A stretch of 64,000 nucleotides of DNA from Dryomyza anilis (taxonomy: Eukaryota > Arthropoda > Insecta > Diptera > Dryomyzidae). Below the pieces are notes generated by a model. It had not been told where the DNA came from. It searched no databases and saw only the letters and a program-made list of their open reading frames with translations. The translations under genes were made by a program, and so were the position numbers. The stretch is from contig OX638130.1 of the NCBI GenBank assembly GCA_951804985.1, forward strand, positions 1,888,501-1,952,500, read 5' to 3'. Below are positions 23,570 to 33,923 of the stretch, one piece after another (position 1 is the first letter of the stretch; each line of letters starts with the position of its first letter).

Positions 23570-24690
23570 GTGAAGGTAGTGATATTTGATATATATCCAA
23601 ACCAATAAAATGATTATTTAAATAGATACGTCTTTTTTCATAAAATGTGAACCGTCGATCACAAATAACTAAATGTATACAGATAATGGATATAAAATTT
23701 ACATTTCCATATTTATCCGTATATGTTGTAGGTTCTGATATATTACAACCGAAAGAGTTATAGTTGTCGTCAAATTGGTAAGTTCTAAAATCTCAAAGAT
23801 AAGTTCGTCAAATTTAAATGTTCTAACTTATTTTTTCAAAATTTCTGAACATAGGACGATATCCGATTAACAAATTTCCAAATAACTTAAAAATTGCTTC
23901 CCTATATCTCGCTGATATTTGTAAGGTTTCTGATGTGCTAAAACCAAAAGAGGTATAGTTATCGTCAAATTGATATGTCGTTGAAAAACGTCATTGAAAA
24001 ATGGTGAACATCCGACAATATACGAACAACAACTAACTAAATAAATAAAGAGAATGGGTAACAAAATTTTGGATTCATTATTTCATGCTGGTATTTTGAT
24101 ATGTTAGAACCAAAAGAGTTAAAGTTATTGTCAGAGTGATATGTTCTCAAAAATGCTGAATATCCGAGAATACTTGGACAACAACTACTAACTAAAATGA
24201 TTCAAAATATTAAATAATAATAATAGTTTGGCGCTACAGTCCTCTAAAAACTTAGGCCGAGCTCTCGCACCATTATGAGCTGTGCTTGTTATATTTGTAC
24301 TCCAGGTGGTGAGACCTACAATTTAATGCCAAATCCGAACGGCGGTGAGAGCTTTTCGTAGGCAATGTTTTACTCTCGTAGATTTGCCATTTACTGCCGA
24401 AAGGTAGAGCGGTATAGAAAAATGTTTCTATGAAAAGATGTTGTTAGTCCCAGTCCAGGCTTGAACCGGAGACCATCTGACTCGCAGTTCAACGCACTAA
24501 CCTTGAGCTACCGACGCTACTATTTAGACTTCCATAATTCTCACTGATATTTTGAAGATTTCTGATATGTTAGAACCGAAAGAGTTATAGTTATTCCCAA
24601 ATTGATAAGTTGTAAAATGTCGTTTCTCAAAAATGGAGAACAATATTCGATTAACAAACAACTAAATACATTTTGAGAATTGGAGATAAT
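23570..24690. repeat. degenerate ~165-197-bp tandem array, interrupted by a SINE
   Basis: Units share GATATGTTAGAACCRAAAGA, a GTTATAGTTRTCGTCAAATT stretch, and a later AACAACAACTAACTAAAT stretch. The AACCRAAAGAG mark lies near 23745, 23942, 24107 and 24574. Removing the ~305-bp SINE at 24214-24520 makes the last interval about 162 bp. This shows the array existed before the SINE landed in it. Confidence 0.8.
24214..24520 (-). mobile_element. tRNA-derived SINE, copy 1
   Basis: On the minus strand the element starts with a tRNA-like head containing GTAGCTCAAGGTTAGTGCG (A-box region) and GGTTCAAGCCTGG (B box). A body including GGTAGAGCGGTATAG and CCGAACGGCGG (as seen on +) follows, with a (TTATTA)n tail at 24214-24225. 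The same body occurs at 38158-38453 and 50273-50557. SINEs of this type are transcribed by RNA polymerase III and moved by a partner non-LTR element; whether the RTE or Jockey-like remnants here represent the partner is unknown. The head carries mutations (CCGACGC for CCGCGGC). Confidence 0.88.
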
Positions 24691-24762
24691 AATAATAATA
24701 GTTTGGCGCTGTGCGCGTTATATTTTTTTACTCACAGTGGTGGGACCTACAGTTTAAGGTAG
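24687..24762 (-). mobile_element. SINE fragment (3' tail and end of body)
   Basis: The AATAATAATAATAGTTTGGC tail and the GTGGTGGGACCTACAGTTTA part of the SINE body are present. The rest is missing and is replaced by unrelated sequence containing several ACGTAA words (24770-24875). Confidence 0.7.
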
Positions 24763-25099
24763 AGTTATAAAGACGTAACGTGCTCAAATGTCATCGAGAC
24801 GGGGCGTAACGTTTCGATAAATGTGACTTCATATACATGAACGTAATGTGACGTACGTGGCCGGGACGTAAAGATCCGTAGCATTTTGAATGGATATAGC
24901 ACTCAGACAGACTGTATCCATTGTATTGTGAAATCTATTCTCTACGATTTTGTGGTTAATATCACCACCAGCGCCCATGCCCAAGCCGGGATTCGAACCC
25001 GAGACCTTCAGAATGCAAGTCCAGCGCGCTACCTCTGGACTGCTGAGGCCGGCATTTTAAATTACTATGTTTCGCTGACATTTGAGAACGTACGTCTAT
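24763..25099 (-). mobile_element. second tRNA-like head, probable SINE of another type
   Basis: On the minus strand 24975-25056 reads a tRNA-like sequence with a perfect polymerase III B box (GGTTCGAATCC within CGGGTTCGAATCCCGGC). An A-box-like GAGGTAGCGCGCTGGAC stretch precedes it. Anticodon-stem pairing is poor, so it is not a good tRNA gene. It is more likely the head of a tRNA-derived SINE; the body beyond it has no second copy in the window. Confidence 0.5.
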
Positions 25100-25310
25100 T
25101 ATAACCCCAGCTTTAATGCCGAATCTGAACGGCGGGGTGGGAACTTTTCATAAGCAATGGTTAACTGTCGTAGATTTGACATTTACAGTCGAGAATTAGC
25201 ATCGTATAGAAAACACAACCTCTCTTTTTTGATGTTGACAGTCGCAGGGTTCGAACCCGGTATCTTTCAGCTCGTCTACGCACTAACTAGACGAAACTGG
25301 ATATGTTGAC
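25100..25310 (-). mobile_element. SINE, diverged copy with a different tRNA head
   Basis: The body words (TTTAATGCCGAATCTGAACG, CGTAGATTTGACATTTAC) match SINE copy 1. The head differs: on the minus strand it contains CCGGGTTCGAACCCTG, a perfect B box, after GTCTAGTTAGTGCGTAGACG. The 3' tail is missing, so the copy is truncated at about 25100. Confidence 0.75.
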
Positions 25311-25934
25311 GTAGATAACACAAAATATATCTCCAAACATTACTCACGAATATTTATGATCTGCTTTTTTAGATCTCTTTGACCAAAAAAATTCTCAGAT
25401 TTTTCAATATAATAAATCATCATAATGTTCGAATCGAAAACATCAGCTCATAGTTTATTCACGTGTCATTGCAATTATCAGTTCATTCATGATAAGAAAT
25501 AGAAAAACAACGTACTAAAATTCAAATATGAGAACAGACATGCGCTATAGTGCGAACAGCTGATATACACTAGAACAGGGGAAAAATCTAAGAATATTTG
25601 TTGTCTTTGAAGGAACTTTGAGTGAAACATACAGCGAAATAGAATGAGTGAAGAACATTTTCTAAACAAGTGGTTGTTGCACAACATGTTGTAGTTATTT
25701 AAAAAAAAAATTGCTGGAATATATATTAAATTTAGGAGTATTATAAAATATACCGAAATGTTTGTGCTCATTATGTGTATAAACATTTGTGTGCAACATG
25801 TTGCTGCCACATGGGGTAAATGAGTGGCGCCTGTACACTGCGTTGAACAATCTACTCAAAAGACGCAACTGCTGCTGCACTCTGTTCGCAATTGTTCGTT
25901 TCACGCGAAGGTGTGCTAAGGAATTTCGTAAAAT
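25311..25934. other. AT-rich DNA upstream of a candidate promoter
   Basis: No TATA box is evident 25-35 bases before position 25937. Short unrecognised minus-strand frames only. Confidence 0.35.
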
Positions 25935-25969
25935 TCAGTCAGATTTGGCGTGTCTAACGAGACGGTTGT
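25935..25969 (+). promoter_or_regulatory. candidate Inr + MTE-like + DPE core promoter
   Basis: TCAGTC at 25935-25940 is a perfect match to the fly initiator (TCAKTY), giving A+1 at 25937. GGTTGT at 25964-25969 falls exactly at +28 to +33 and fits the DPE consensus RGWYVT at all six positions. The +18 to +27 bases (CTAACGAGAC) match the motif ten element at 7 of 10. No TATA box precedes it, as is usual for DPE promoters. The sequence around it (25860-26010) is GC-richer and CpG-containing. Chance Inr+DPE matches do occur in 64 kb, so expression evidence would decide. Confidence 0.5.
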
Positions 25970-26238
25970 GCGCGCGAAACAAAGCTCACGAATAACGGTT
26001 TCTAAGGCAAACGTTAAACAAATGGATTTGTTTAAAAAATGAAAGTGCTCATTATTCATAAATGAATAAACTGTGAAAATAAGAAATTGTATTGTGTGCT
26101 GTAAAAATAAAAGTGCTTCGAAAAAAAAAATATAAATTGAATGATTATAAATTGAATTATGTTTTGAAACAACTTTAAGAAAAACAAAACAAAATATTAC
26201 TGCTGGATAACAACAGAAATAAACTTGGAATTTTATGC
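25937..26238 (+). other. candidate non-coding first exon
   Basis: Runs from the predicted start site to a strong splice donor (GTAAGT at 26239-26244, preceded by TTTTATGC). The 302 nt are A-rich after the first 80 bases and contain only short open frames, as in many long fly 5' UTR exons. If correct, the downstream tens of kilobases would be a first intron full of transposons. This is inference from two signals only. Confidence 0.3.
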
Positions 26239-26939
26239 GTAAGTTGTGTAGCATTTTACGAGCCCCCAAAGTGCGGAATGACTTAGTGGCTCGCAAACTT
26301 TGATATCCTTGAAAGCAGTCAGCCAACAATTTTTTTTTTCATTTCTTTGATTCATACATTTATTCATTCATTTATACTTCATTTCTGCCAAACATCCATT
26401 CCATCCATCTATGCCACCAATCCACCAGCATTCCAAGTTAATCAGCCGCATGGTAACTGCTTAAAACAACAGTAAACTTTTCAAACAGCTGTTTTTGCGC
26501 TTGTTTTTCTGCAAATGAAAATATTTTGGTTGCTTCACGAGCCGCCGCCCACACTTGGTCCGAGTGCTGTGAAGGTCCTGCAGCTAGAAATGGACCATGA
26601 ATGGCGCACAAATCGAAAATAATGAAAAACAAGCCAAACAGCAAAAAGTTGTTGGTCAGTAGAGCGTATATCAGGCACTTGGCGGCACAGTTGCTATTGC
26701 CATGTTACCCTCAACATGCCTTTGTCATGGTTCAGTAATCACTAGGCTATGCCCAGATCAGGCCTCACTTAATTAACTCTCTTTGCAAGCATAGCATGGA
26801 TTACAAGCACAAAATAGGCTTCCCTTTTTGGGGTGCAATCAATCAAAAACAGCACAATGAACGTCCAAAGAAGATGACGAGTCGAGTAGCGGCATTAGTA
26901 GTTGTTGCTATTGTTATTGGGAAATTTCAATTGACTGCA
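26239..26939. other. single-copy island
   Basis: Positions 26440-26780 are of balanced composition and look like conserved non-coding DNA (for example around GCCGCCGCCCACACTTGG). A 106-codon + strand frame from 26796 runs into the tandem array and is not protein-like. Confidence 0.35.
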
Positions 26940-28100
26940 AGACTCGAGGCTTTTAAAGGTATCTTTGATGGAACAAAGGCAGTACTGAAGGTCAGTATAC
27001 GAAAAAAAAGACAGATCAAAAGCAGTACTTTAAAAAGCAGTACTAATTTTAGAACTCAGAGAAGACAAAAAAAATCATCTCCAAAATATTATTTTTGTCT
27101 TCATATTGCAAAATAGGTCGTCATGGTCAATGCTTTTATATGTTGATAACATTTTAGAACTCCGAAAAGACAAAAAAAATCATCTCCAAAATATTATTTT
27201 TGCCTTCATATTGCAAAATAGGTCGTCATTGTCAATGCTTTTATACGTCGACAACATTTTTTTGTAGGTTTTCAATTATGTCCTTTGATTTTTTGATTGT
27301 TTTGACTTTTAAACGTATCATTGATGGACAAAGGCAGTTTTGGGAATCAGAATTCGAAAATAGGAGAGTGGACAAAAGCAGTACGCAGTACCAAAAATGT
27401 ACCTAGTACTCATTTTAAAACTTAAAGGAGCCTGCACCGTAAGCGGTCTTCGAAAATCATCTCCAAAAAATTATTTATGCCTTCCCAACACAAAATATGT
27501 CGTCATTATCAAGGCTACAAGTCAGAAAAGAAGGCAGGACAAAAGCAGTATACACCACTCAAAAGCAGTACCAAAAAAGTAGTACTAATTTTAAAACTTA
27601 AAGAGCACCCATAAAAAAAAACTCCATCACAATGGGAAAATAACTCAAAAACGCTCTTTTAAAATTATCTCCAAAAAATGTTTTCTGACTTCATACTTAA
27701 AAAAAATATGTCCTCATTGCCAAGGCTTTGTAATGTTGACAACATTTGTTTTTTAGACTTTCAAAAATGTCCTTTGACATTTGTAAAATTTTATATTTTT
27801 CGCTAAAATGCAGATCGAGGATTTTAGGCGTGCCATTGATGGTCAGATGGGCAGTTCTGAAAGTCAGTATTTCTAAAAATAAGAAAACAGTACAAAAGCA
27901 GTACGAAAAAAGTAAAACTCTTTTTAAAACTTAAAGTAGCTCCTATCAAAAAAAAAAGTCCAACACAATACGTAAATAACCCGCAAGCGGTCTTTGAAAA
28001 ATCATATTATTTTTGCGCTCATACAGCAAAATATGTCATCATGGCCAGGGCTTTGTAACGTTGCCAACATTTTGTTTTTGTTTTTGAGGCTTTAAACAAT
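26940..28100. repeat. tandem array with AAGCAGTAC and ATCTCCAAAA words
   Basis: Repeated blocks share CAAAAGCAGTAC, AATCATCTCCAAAA, TTATTTTTGCCTTCATA, GCAAAATATGTCRTCATKG and CAAGGCTTTGTAA, then a GTTGACAACATTTTT stretch. The GTCRTCATKG mark occurs near 27118, 27225, 27499, 27712 and 28037. Units are unequal (about 107 to 325 bp), pointing to deletions inside a longer unit. Open frames here are Lys-rich artefacts. Confidence 0.75.
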
Positions 28101-28945
28101 TTCCCTTGGCACTTGTAACATGTTAAGCCGCTCTGTACAATGTCTTCGTGTTAAATACCCAAAATAGCCAGATACTTTTATTGTTTTGTTGTTTATTGTT
28201 TTTGCTGTATTGTGGCATTTAATGCTTTGTAGCGAAATTTTTAATTTATTTCGAAAATCCCAAACTTCCTTCGTTGCACCCTACCACCTTCTTCCTTCGT
28301 ATAGCCAAAAAGGTCGTCGCACAGGGCGTTTATTTTTTTATTTTTGGGTTTTATTGTTGTCTCTTCTATGTATATATTATTTGGTATCTTTTAATTTATT
28401 ACAAATTTATACCTACGTAGTTTGTAATTTAAATTCTCTCGCTGTGGGCGTCCGGCTTTATCTTTCATTTATTACCAACCGGAAATTGAAACTTTAGCTC
28501 GAGGCCGGCCGACATAGTGGTTCTTTTGTACTTGTTTGGTACTGTGTAGCTATTATAAATTTCGCTAATATGAGTTTCTTCCGTATGATGTTTTTCCATC
28601 GTCATTAATTATCTACATTCATTAATAACTGTCCTTAGAGAATACTGTGGAAGCCATAATACGTAATATCAACTAAAAGTTGCTATAGCATTAGCGCAAC
28701 TATATCAGTTATACAGCCCATTAAACTAAACTAGTCACACACAGCATGCATAATTAATATAATTATGAATGGTATGATTGAAAATTATATAGAGTTGAAT
28801 GAGCTTCAATTAAGTATAAAGGATTTTATTTCTAGTTAAACGAAACTAATTGATCGAATTTGTTTTTGGATTTTTCAAAATAATTTCAACTTATTTCAAT
28901 GGAATTCATTTTAAATTTGGCGTTTAAAATTTTTGAATATGTAAT
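28101..28945. other. single-copy DNA, no gene seen
   Basis: Positions 28180-28500 have an open + frame (103 codons), Phe/Leu/Tyr-rich, without recognised motifs. GAGGCCGGCCGAC at 28501 is a short GC-rich spot. Confidence 0.3.
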
Positions 28946-29206
28946 ACACAGAAAAAATAATCGACGTAAATATAGCAACCGATATTAATTGCATTCATTT
29001 ATCAATCCAGCATTTATCAATCCTGCGCCAACTAAATGATTTGCTGCAGTGACGTACAAATATTCATATTAGCAAACGGAATTGCTGAATTAACGAAGAA
29101 TAGCAAATTTTCAATTTCATTAAATTAGTGAATTTCATTGCTGGATTTATTAATGAATGCAATTAATGTTGGTTGCTATATTTACGTCGATTATTTTTAT
29201 CTGTGT
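28946..29206. mobile_element. MITE with ~65-bp inverted ends, TA flanks
   Basis: Left end ACACAGAAAAAATAATCGAC followed by GTAAATATAGCAACC. The right end is the complement: GGTTGCTATATTTACGTCGA followed by TTATTTTTATCTGTGT. The inverted repeats continue inward for about 65 bp to TCAATCCAGCA and TGCTGGATTTA. Outermost bases read TA-CACAG and CTGTG-TA, so TA is the likely target duplication, as in Tc1/mariner elements. There is no coding capacity in 261 bp. Confidence 0.9.
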
Positions 29207-29260
29207 ATGTAAAAATATTCCAACTTTCAATTAAAAATACTATTTAAATTTTAAATCTAT

Positions 29261-30832
29261 ACACGGATAGAAAAAATTTGTTTGAATATGTTTGAATGTA
29301 ATTACAACTTAATTCGAAATCACCATATACATATTTGGAGTAAAATCCAATTACATTATAATTGAATTGTATAATTATTTTGTTCAGATTGAAATATTAT
29401 TATACAATATTTAAACATATATTGCTTTAATCGCGGATTTACATGAATTCACTATATTAATGTTTGTGTAGAAATATATATTTTTCATTAGATATTAATA
29501 TATGTATGTTTGATATTTCTGCTATTTAACACGGGTCTGGTACGATAAGTCGAAATTTAAAATATCGATACTAAAAATACCGAAGACAAAAATGTAGAAA
29601 ATAAAAATGCCGAAACCTGAAAATGTCGAAATCAAAAATGTCGAAAACCAAAATATCAAAAAAAAAAAAAATTTAGATATCTAAAATGTTGAAAAACAAA
29701 ATGTCTAAAACTAAAAAGGTCCAAATTTAATATGACGAAATCATTTTTTGCCGAAAAAATGATGGAAAATGTCGAAAAAACGCGAAGATAAAGAAAGAAC
29801 GAAGTCTGATTTTCTCTAGGATTCATGCGGAGATTTTTAAATATGCTGCCTTCAAAATACCATCTTGGAATTTAGCTTCAATACTTATAAAAAATCAACA
29901 AAAATTTCGATTTTTTTTTTTAATACTTTTTTAAGGACATGCAATTCGAAGTTCAAGGATAACGACCATTGGACACATGTTCATGTTAAGAAGAATTTTC
30001 CAAAAGATTGTTTTATTAGTTTTAAAACGAAACCTTATCAAAGTTTCTAGCATCAAGGGATATTTCAATTGGAATCACCATACAAAAGTTATCATTGACT
30101 ATTTTTTAACTTTGGACTGTATCTCTGGAAAAAGTGATATCTTTGGAAATAGTGGTCGGAAAAAAATGGTGAATGCAGATCCCGATACCCTTTATCAGTT
30201 GCCAAAATATCATTGAAATCGAAGAGAGTGAGTTGCAAATCCTACGAGATTTGGTGTGGACTTGCTCATATAGGGTTTGAAATTTGTATTTCAACATTTT
30301 GATATTTCGGCATTTTAATTTTCGACATTTTTTGATCCTATAAAAAAAATGTTTTTGTATTTTTAGTTTAAAAAATTCGTCGACATTTTCTAGCTTTAAA
30401 ATATTTTTCGACATTTTGTGATTCGGCCAAATATTGTTTCGGCGTTCTAAGGCTTTTACAATTTCGACATTTTAAGGTTTCGACATTTTTTTCGATATTA
30501 ATTCGATATAATTATATAATATAAATAAAAAAAATGTAATTTAAAAAATTTACTTTTTTACATTAAAATTAAAGGTAAACATAAATATGTTTACATGTAA
30601 ATAAAATGTTTTTCGCATTCAAACATATATATGTTTGCAAGAACGCCGAAAACTATTTATTCTGAATATAGATATGTTTGAACGAAAACAAAAATATGTT
30701 TGGCTGTTATTATAATAATGTTTGGCAATGAAATAATACTTTTGTTTGCATAAAGCTCCAAAGATATATGTAATGCCTGCAAAATTATGTTCGGGAGAGC
30801 AATTTTTTATTTTGCAGCGTGTAGAATTTGTA
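29261..30832 (+). mobile_element. MITE (ACACGGATAG family) split by an insertion
   Basis: The left part, 29261-29465, and the right part, about 30603-30832, match the uninterrupted reverse copy at 45737-46160 end to end. Shared marks include ACACGGATAGAAAA at the left, CGCGGATTTACATGAATT, then TTCAAACATATATATGTTTG, AACGCCGAAAA, ATAAAGCTCCAAAGATATAT and TTTTGCAGCGTGT at the right end. The uninterrupted copy is about 424 bp; here about 1.1 kb lies between the parts. The ends are only weakly inverted (ACACG.../...CGTGT) with TA beside them. Confidence 0.88.
29466..30602. mobile_element. foldback-like element 1, nested in the MITE
   Basis: The left arm (about 29540-29790) is made of many variants of AAAATGTCGAAAAC. 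The right arm (about 30285-30510) is made of the complement, TTTCGACATTTT. The arms therefore form one large inverted repeat of short tandem repeats around a ~500-bp unique centre. This is the architecture of Foldback elements. Exact termini are unclear: the interrupted MITE resumes at about 30603, and AT-rich sequence borders both arms. Frames in the centre (61-102 codons) are not recognised. Confidence 0.7.
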
Positions 30833-31929
30833 TTTGTTTCAAATTTAAATGTGATCGAATGTGAATTTCAGAATATTTCCGATGCATAATGCCATTAATT
30901 GAAGTACGTTTTTAATAGTATTATACAGCATGTTCCAACTTCCATTCAATATTGTATCAAATTTTATTTCAATCCAATATGCGTTTTGCTCGAATTTTCA
31001 ATACAAAATTAACGCATTTCAATGGAATTCAAACCGTTCAAGTTCTGTGCAACGACCTCAAACCGATATTGTTAAAAAAATTAATTTCAATAGAATTTAT
31101 ATTTCAGAATATGCCCGATAGCGACCATTATGTTGAAGCTCTATGTCCCGCTAGGGATTCAAGGAACTGAAGAAGAAGAAGTTTTTTTTTTATTATTATA
31201 AGCATTTCTGTTTCAATTTCTGATCGAAATCGTTTACAAATTTCAATTCTATCGAATTTATTTTACGCTGTTTCTGAATTCAATTTTTGAAACAAATGCA
31301 TTTCAATGGAATTAAATCCCTACAAGTTCGATATTTTAAGACAATTGGATTTCAATTGAAATTCAAATTTCCATTATGAATTTCCCGTAATTTAAATACG
31401 TTTCAAATGTTTCAGCACGAAATAAAAGCATTACAAAGGGAATTCAAACCTTTGAAATTCTGTGAAGCTACCTTAATTTTAGATTTTCACATATATATGA
31501 ATTTCGTTCGAATACTAGTTTTCGAATATGGTTTTATTATGTTTCAGAATGTAAGTTTTTAGAACGAAATACACGCATTTCAAAGGAATTCAAATCCATT
31601 AAAATATATCTGGAACTAGCTCAATTCCATGTTGTCCAATATATGAATTTCAGTGTTGTGTGGTGACCTATTATTCTATTAATTCTAGTACTTTCTTGTT
31701 TCCAAATTTCAATCGAATTGGTTATTTTTTTATTGTAGAATGCCATTTTACATTACAAATATCCATCGATCCATTGTGAATTTCAGCAAATTCCCGATTA
31801 ATACTTTTAATCATTTAATAGGTAATCTTTATAACTTTATTTTAGTAAAAACAACATTCAAGTAAATTGGAAATATGTCTTTAAAACATTTTTTTTATTC
31901 AGCATGTTTAAATTCCAAACATATTTCAT
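30833..31929. repeat. degenerate array of CATTTCAATGGAATTCAAA units
   Basis: Variants of GCATTTCAAWGGAATTCAAA occur near 31013, 31300, 31431 and 31578, each followed by a CAAGTTCTGTG/AAATTCTGTG-like stretch and a GAATTTCA word. Spacing is about 130-290 bp. Divergence is high and unit borders are uncertain. Confidence 0.6.
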
Positions 31930-32462
31930 ATATCGTCACTGTCATGCCAAAGGGGCGAATGTGCATTTTTGAAAATGTTGGCAAATCAAATTTTAAAGTT
32001 TGAAGTGCTTTAAAAACTAGTAACATTTATTTTGTCTTCAATTTATTTTGTTAATTTGGTTTATTCATCAATTATTATGACGTATATAAAATATCTTTGA
32101 ATTTGGACAACTTATTGAATTATAAATATGGATTTTGTGAGGCTATAGCCTGATCAAAGCGCAAATATTTTTGTTTTTTGCTATAACTCTTTATTGGTGC
32201 AAGATAACATAGTAAAGTGAAAGCATTAATTGATTTTTTTCAAAGCATCATCGAATGGTATCATTATTTAAAAAAATTCCAAATATTAATTTGCCATTTG
32301 TTACATATTTGCCAGAAAAATGTTTAACAAAATATTTTTAAATAATAATGCCAATCGATATATGCTTTAAAAACAATCAATTAATGCCATTCCATCAATA
32401 TTTTATCTGGCACCAATAAAAGTTATAGCTAAAAAAATAAAAAAATTGAAAAATTGAAAACC

Positions 32463-32786
32463 TTGTCATGCCAAAAGGGCGAATCTTTTCGTTTTTTTTG
32501 CTATAACTCTTTATTGATGTAAGATAAAATAGTAAAGTGAAGACAATTATTGTATGTTTTCAAAGCACCTATCGATTGACATCATTTTTTAAAAATAATT
32601 TGCCAATAATTCTATTTGCAAATGATAAAAATTCAAAAAAATATTTTAAAATAACGATGATGATCGATAGGTGCTTTAAAAACAAACAATTAATGCCTTT
32701 ACACCACTATTTTATCTCATACCAATCAAAAGTTATGGCAAAAAAAAACAGATTCAGATTCAGATTCGCCCTTTTGGCATGACAAC
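32463..32786. repeat. 324-bp near-palindromic hairpin unit
   Basis: The two halves are complementary over most of their length: ends TGTCATGCCAAAAGGGCGAA, then GCTATAACTCTTTATTG opposite a CAATCAAAAGTTATGGC-type stretch, then AAAGCACCTATCGATTG opposite GATCGATAGGTGCTTT. A transcript would fold into a stem of about 150 bp. The same unit recurs at 60.8-61.7 kb. Confidence 0.88.
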
Positions 32787-32889
32787 ATTTTCAATTTTTC
32801 GAATTCGCCCTTTTCGTTTTGTAATATCCAAGAAATATCCAACAAAACCACACACGATTTTGGCACTGTATACTTGAGAAAAAACTATA

Positions 32890-33680
32890 TTCAAACGAGT
32901 TGGGAAAGTTAGGTCACATGGGTAAGTTCGGTCATATGGGGCGGACTTTTATAGTCGGTCGGGCCCGACTATGGAATACCCTACACCATTAGTGGGATAT
33001 TTAATTGTATATCTTAATTTTAAAGTTTTTAATTATACTGAACCTCCCCACCCTCATAATATTATTCACATATCAGAAATTTACATCTTATATCCCCATA
33101 ATTTAAAAATTGATATAAAAGTATAAAAAACGAATACAAAAAATTAGAAAAATGTAAATGGGCGGACCACTCCTATATTCAAAAATTTTGTAAGGATAAT
33201 ATTTCATAGATTTGATTTTAATAATTTACGGTTCAAATTTCCACTATGAAAACCCGGGAAATAATGAAAAAAAAGTGGGCGGATCACGCCCATTTTTGGA
33301 CCACATATTTTAAGGTGAATTCTAACAATATCTTTTAAATTTTATAACTATACCTTGAATACTTTTCGAGTTATTAGTTCCGAAAGAGTTATATAAAAGT
33401 GACTTGTATGGGAGGTGAGCGTGTCCGTTGACCGATTTGGCTCATTTTCAAACTCAGTTCCTACTTTTGGCTAAAATATATTGAGACGAAATTTCATCGC
33501 ATTCTGATCAGTATTTCTCAAGTTATTATGTATTCGGACAGCAAGACAGCAAGACGGACTCGGGTAGTGATGCTGATCAAGAATATATATACTTTTCCAT
33601 ACCGGACACGCCTCCTAAGGGGCGTTACAATATATGCACAAAGTTAATATACCCTGTACCTCATAGGTGTATGGTATAAA
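32890..33680 (+). mobile_element. palindrome-ended element, copy 2 (~0.79 kb)
   Basis: The left end has GTTAGGTCACATGGGTAAGT, then the perfect 12-bp palindrome GTCGGGCCCGAC (32958-32969) and GAATACCCTACACC. The right end has CTAAGGGGCGTTACAATATA, then the imperfect hairpin TATACCCTGTACCTCATAGG. Inside, GTGGGCGGATCACGCCC, GAATACTTTTCGAGTTATT and GATCAAGAATATATATAC match copy 1 and copy 3 (reverse, 55955-56757). No open frame of interest. The element sits inside the composite hairpin element and so is younger than it. Known insect families carry similar ends, but I cannot name this one. Confidence 0.85.
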
Positions 33681-33742
33681 AAGTAAAAAACGCAAATGTC
33701 AAAAATTACACATTCGCCCCTATGGCATGATATTGATGATAT

Positions 33743-33923
33743 GTATGTTCTTATGTATGCATTTCTGTGTACACTCATTTATTTTGTTTGTGTGAGTTTG
33801 GATTTATAATTTTGAATTTTTCGATTCTGCAATTTGAATAAATCACACTTTACGAAATTATAAATAATATTTTTAAATACGTTTTGACTTAATTCGAGTA
33901 CGTTTCATACATGTTTTGATATA
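33743..33923. other. AT-rich spacer, no feature
   Basis: No structure seen between the composite hairpin element and the mariner-derived MITE. Confidence 0.4.

Larger units (their letters stand above)
31930..33742. mobile_element. composite hairpin element with GGGGCGAATGTG ends
   Basis: The outer inverted ends are about 45 bp: ATATCGTCACTGTCATGCCA then AAGGGGCGAATGTGCATTTT at 31930, and their complement ending CATTCGCCCCTATGGCATGA then TATTGATGAT at 33742. Inside are two hairpin-like units. One is diverged (about 32155-32440). The other has clean ends (32463-32786), starting TGTCATGCCAAAAGGGCGAA and ending with its complement. The right part (from about 32860) is interrupted by the palindrome-ended element; on both sides the sequence matches 60760-60860 read in reverse. 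No protein is encoded. Confidence 0.82.

Noticed and set aside
24975..25056. Possible genuine tRNA gene
   Set aside because: B box is perfect, but the anticodon stem does not pair well and SINE pieces surround it; a SINE head is more likely.
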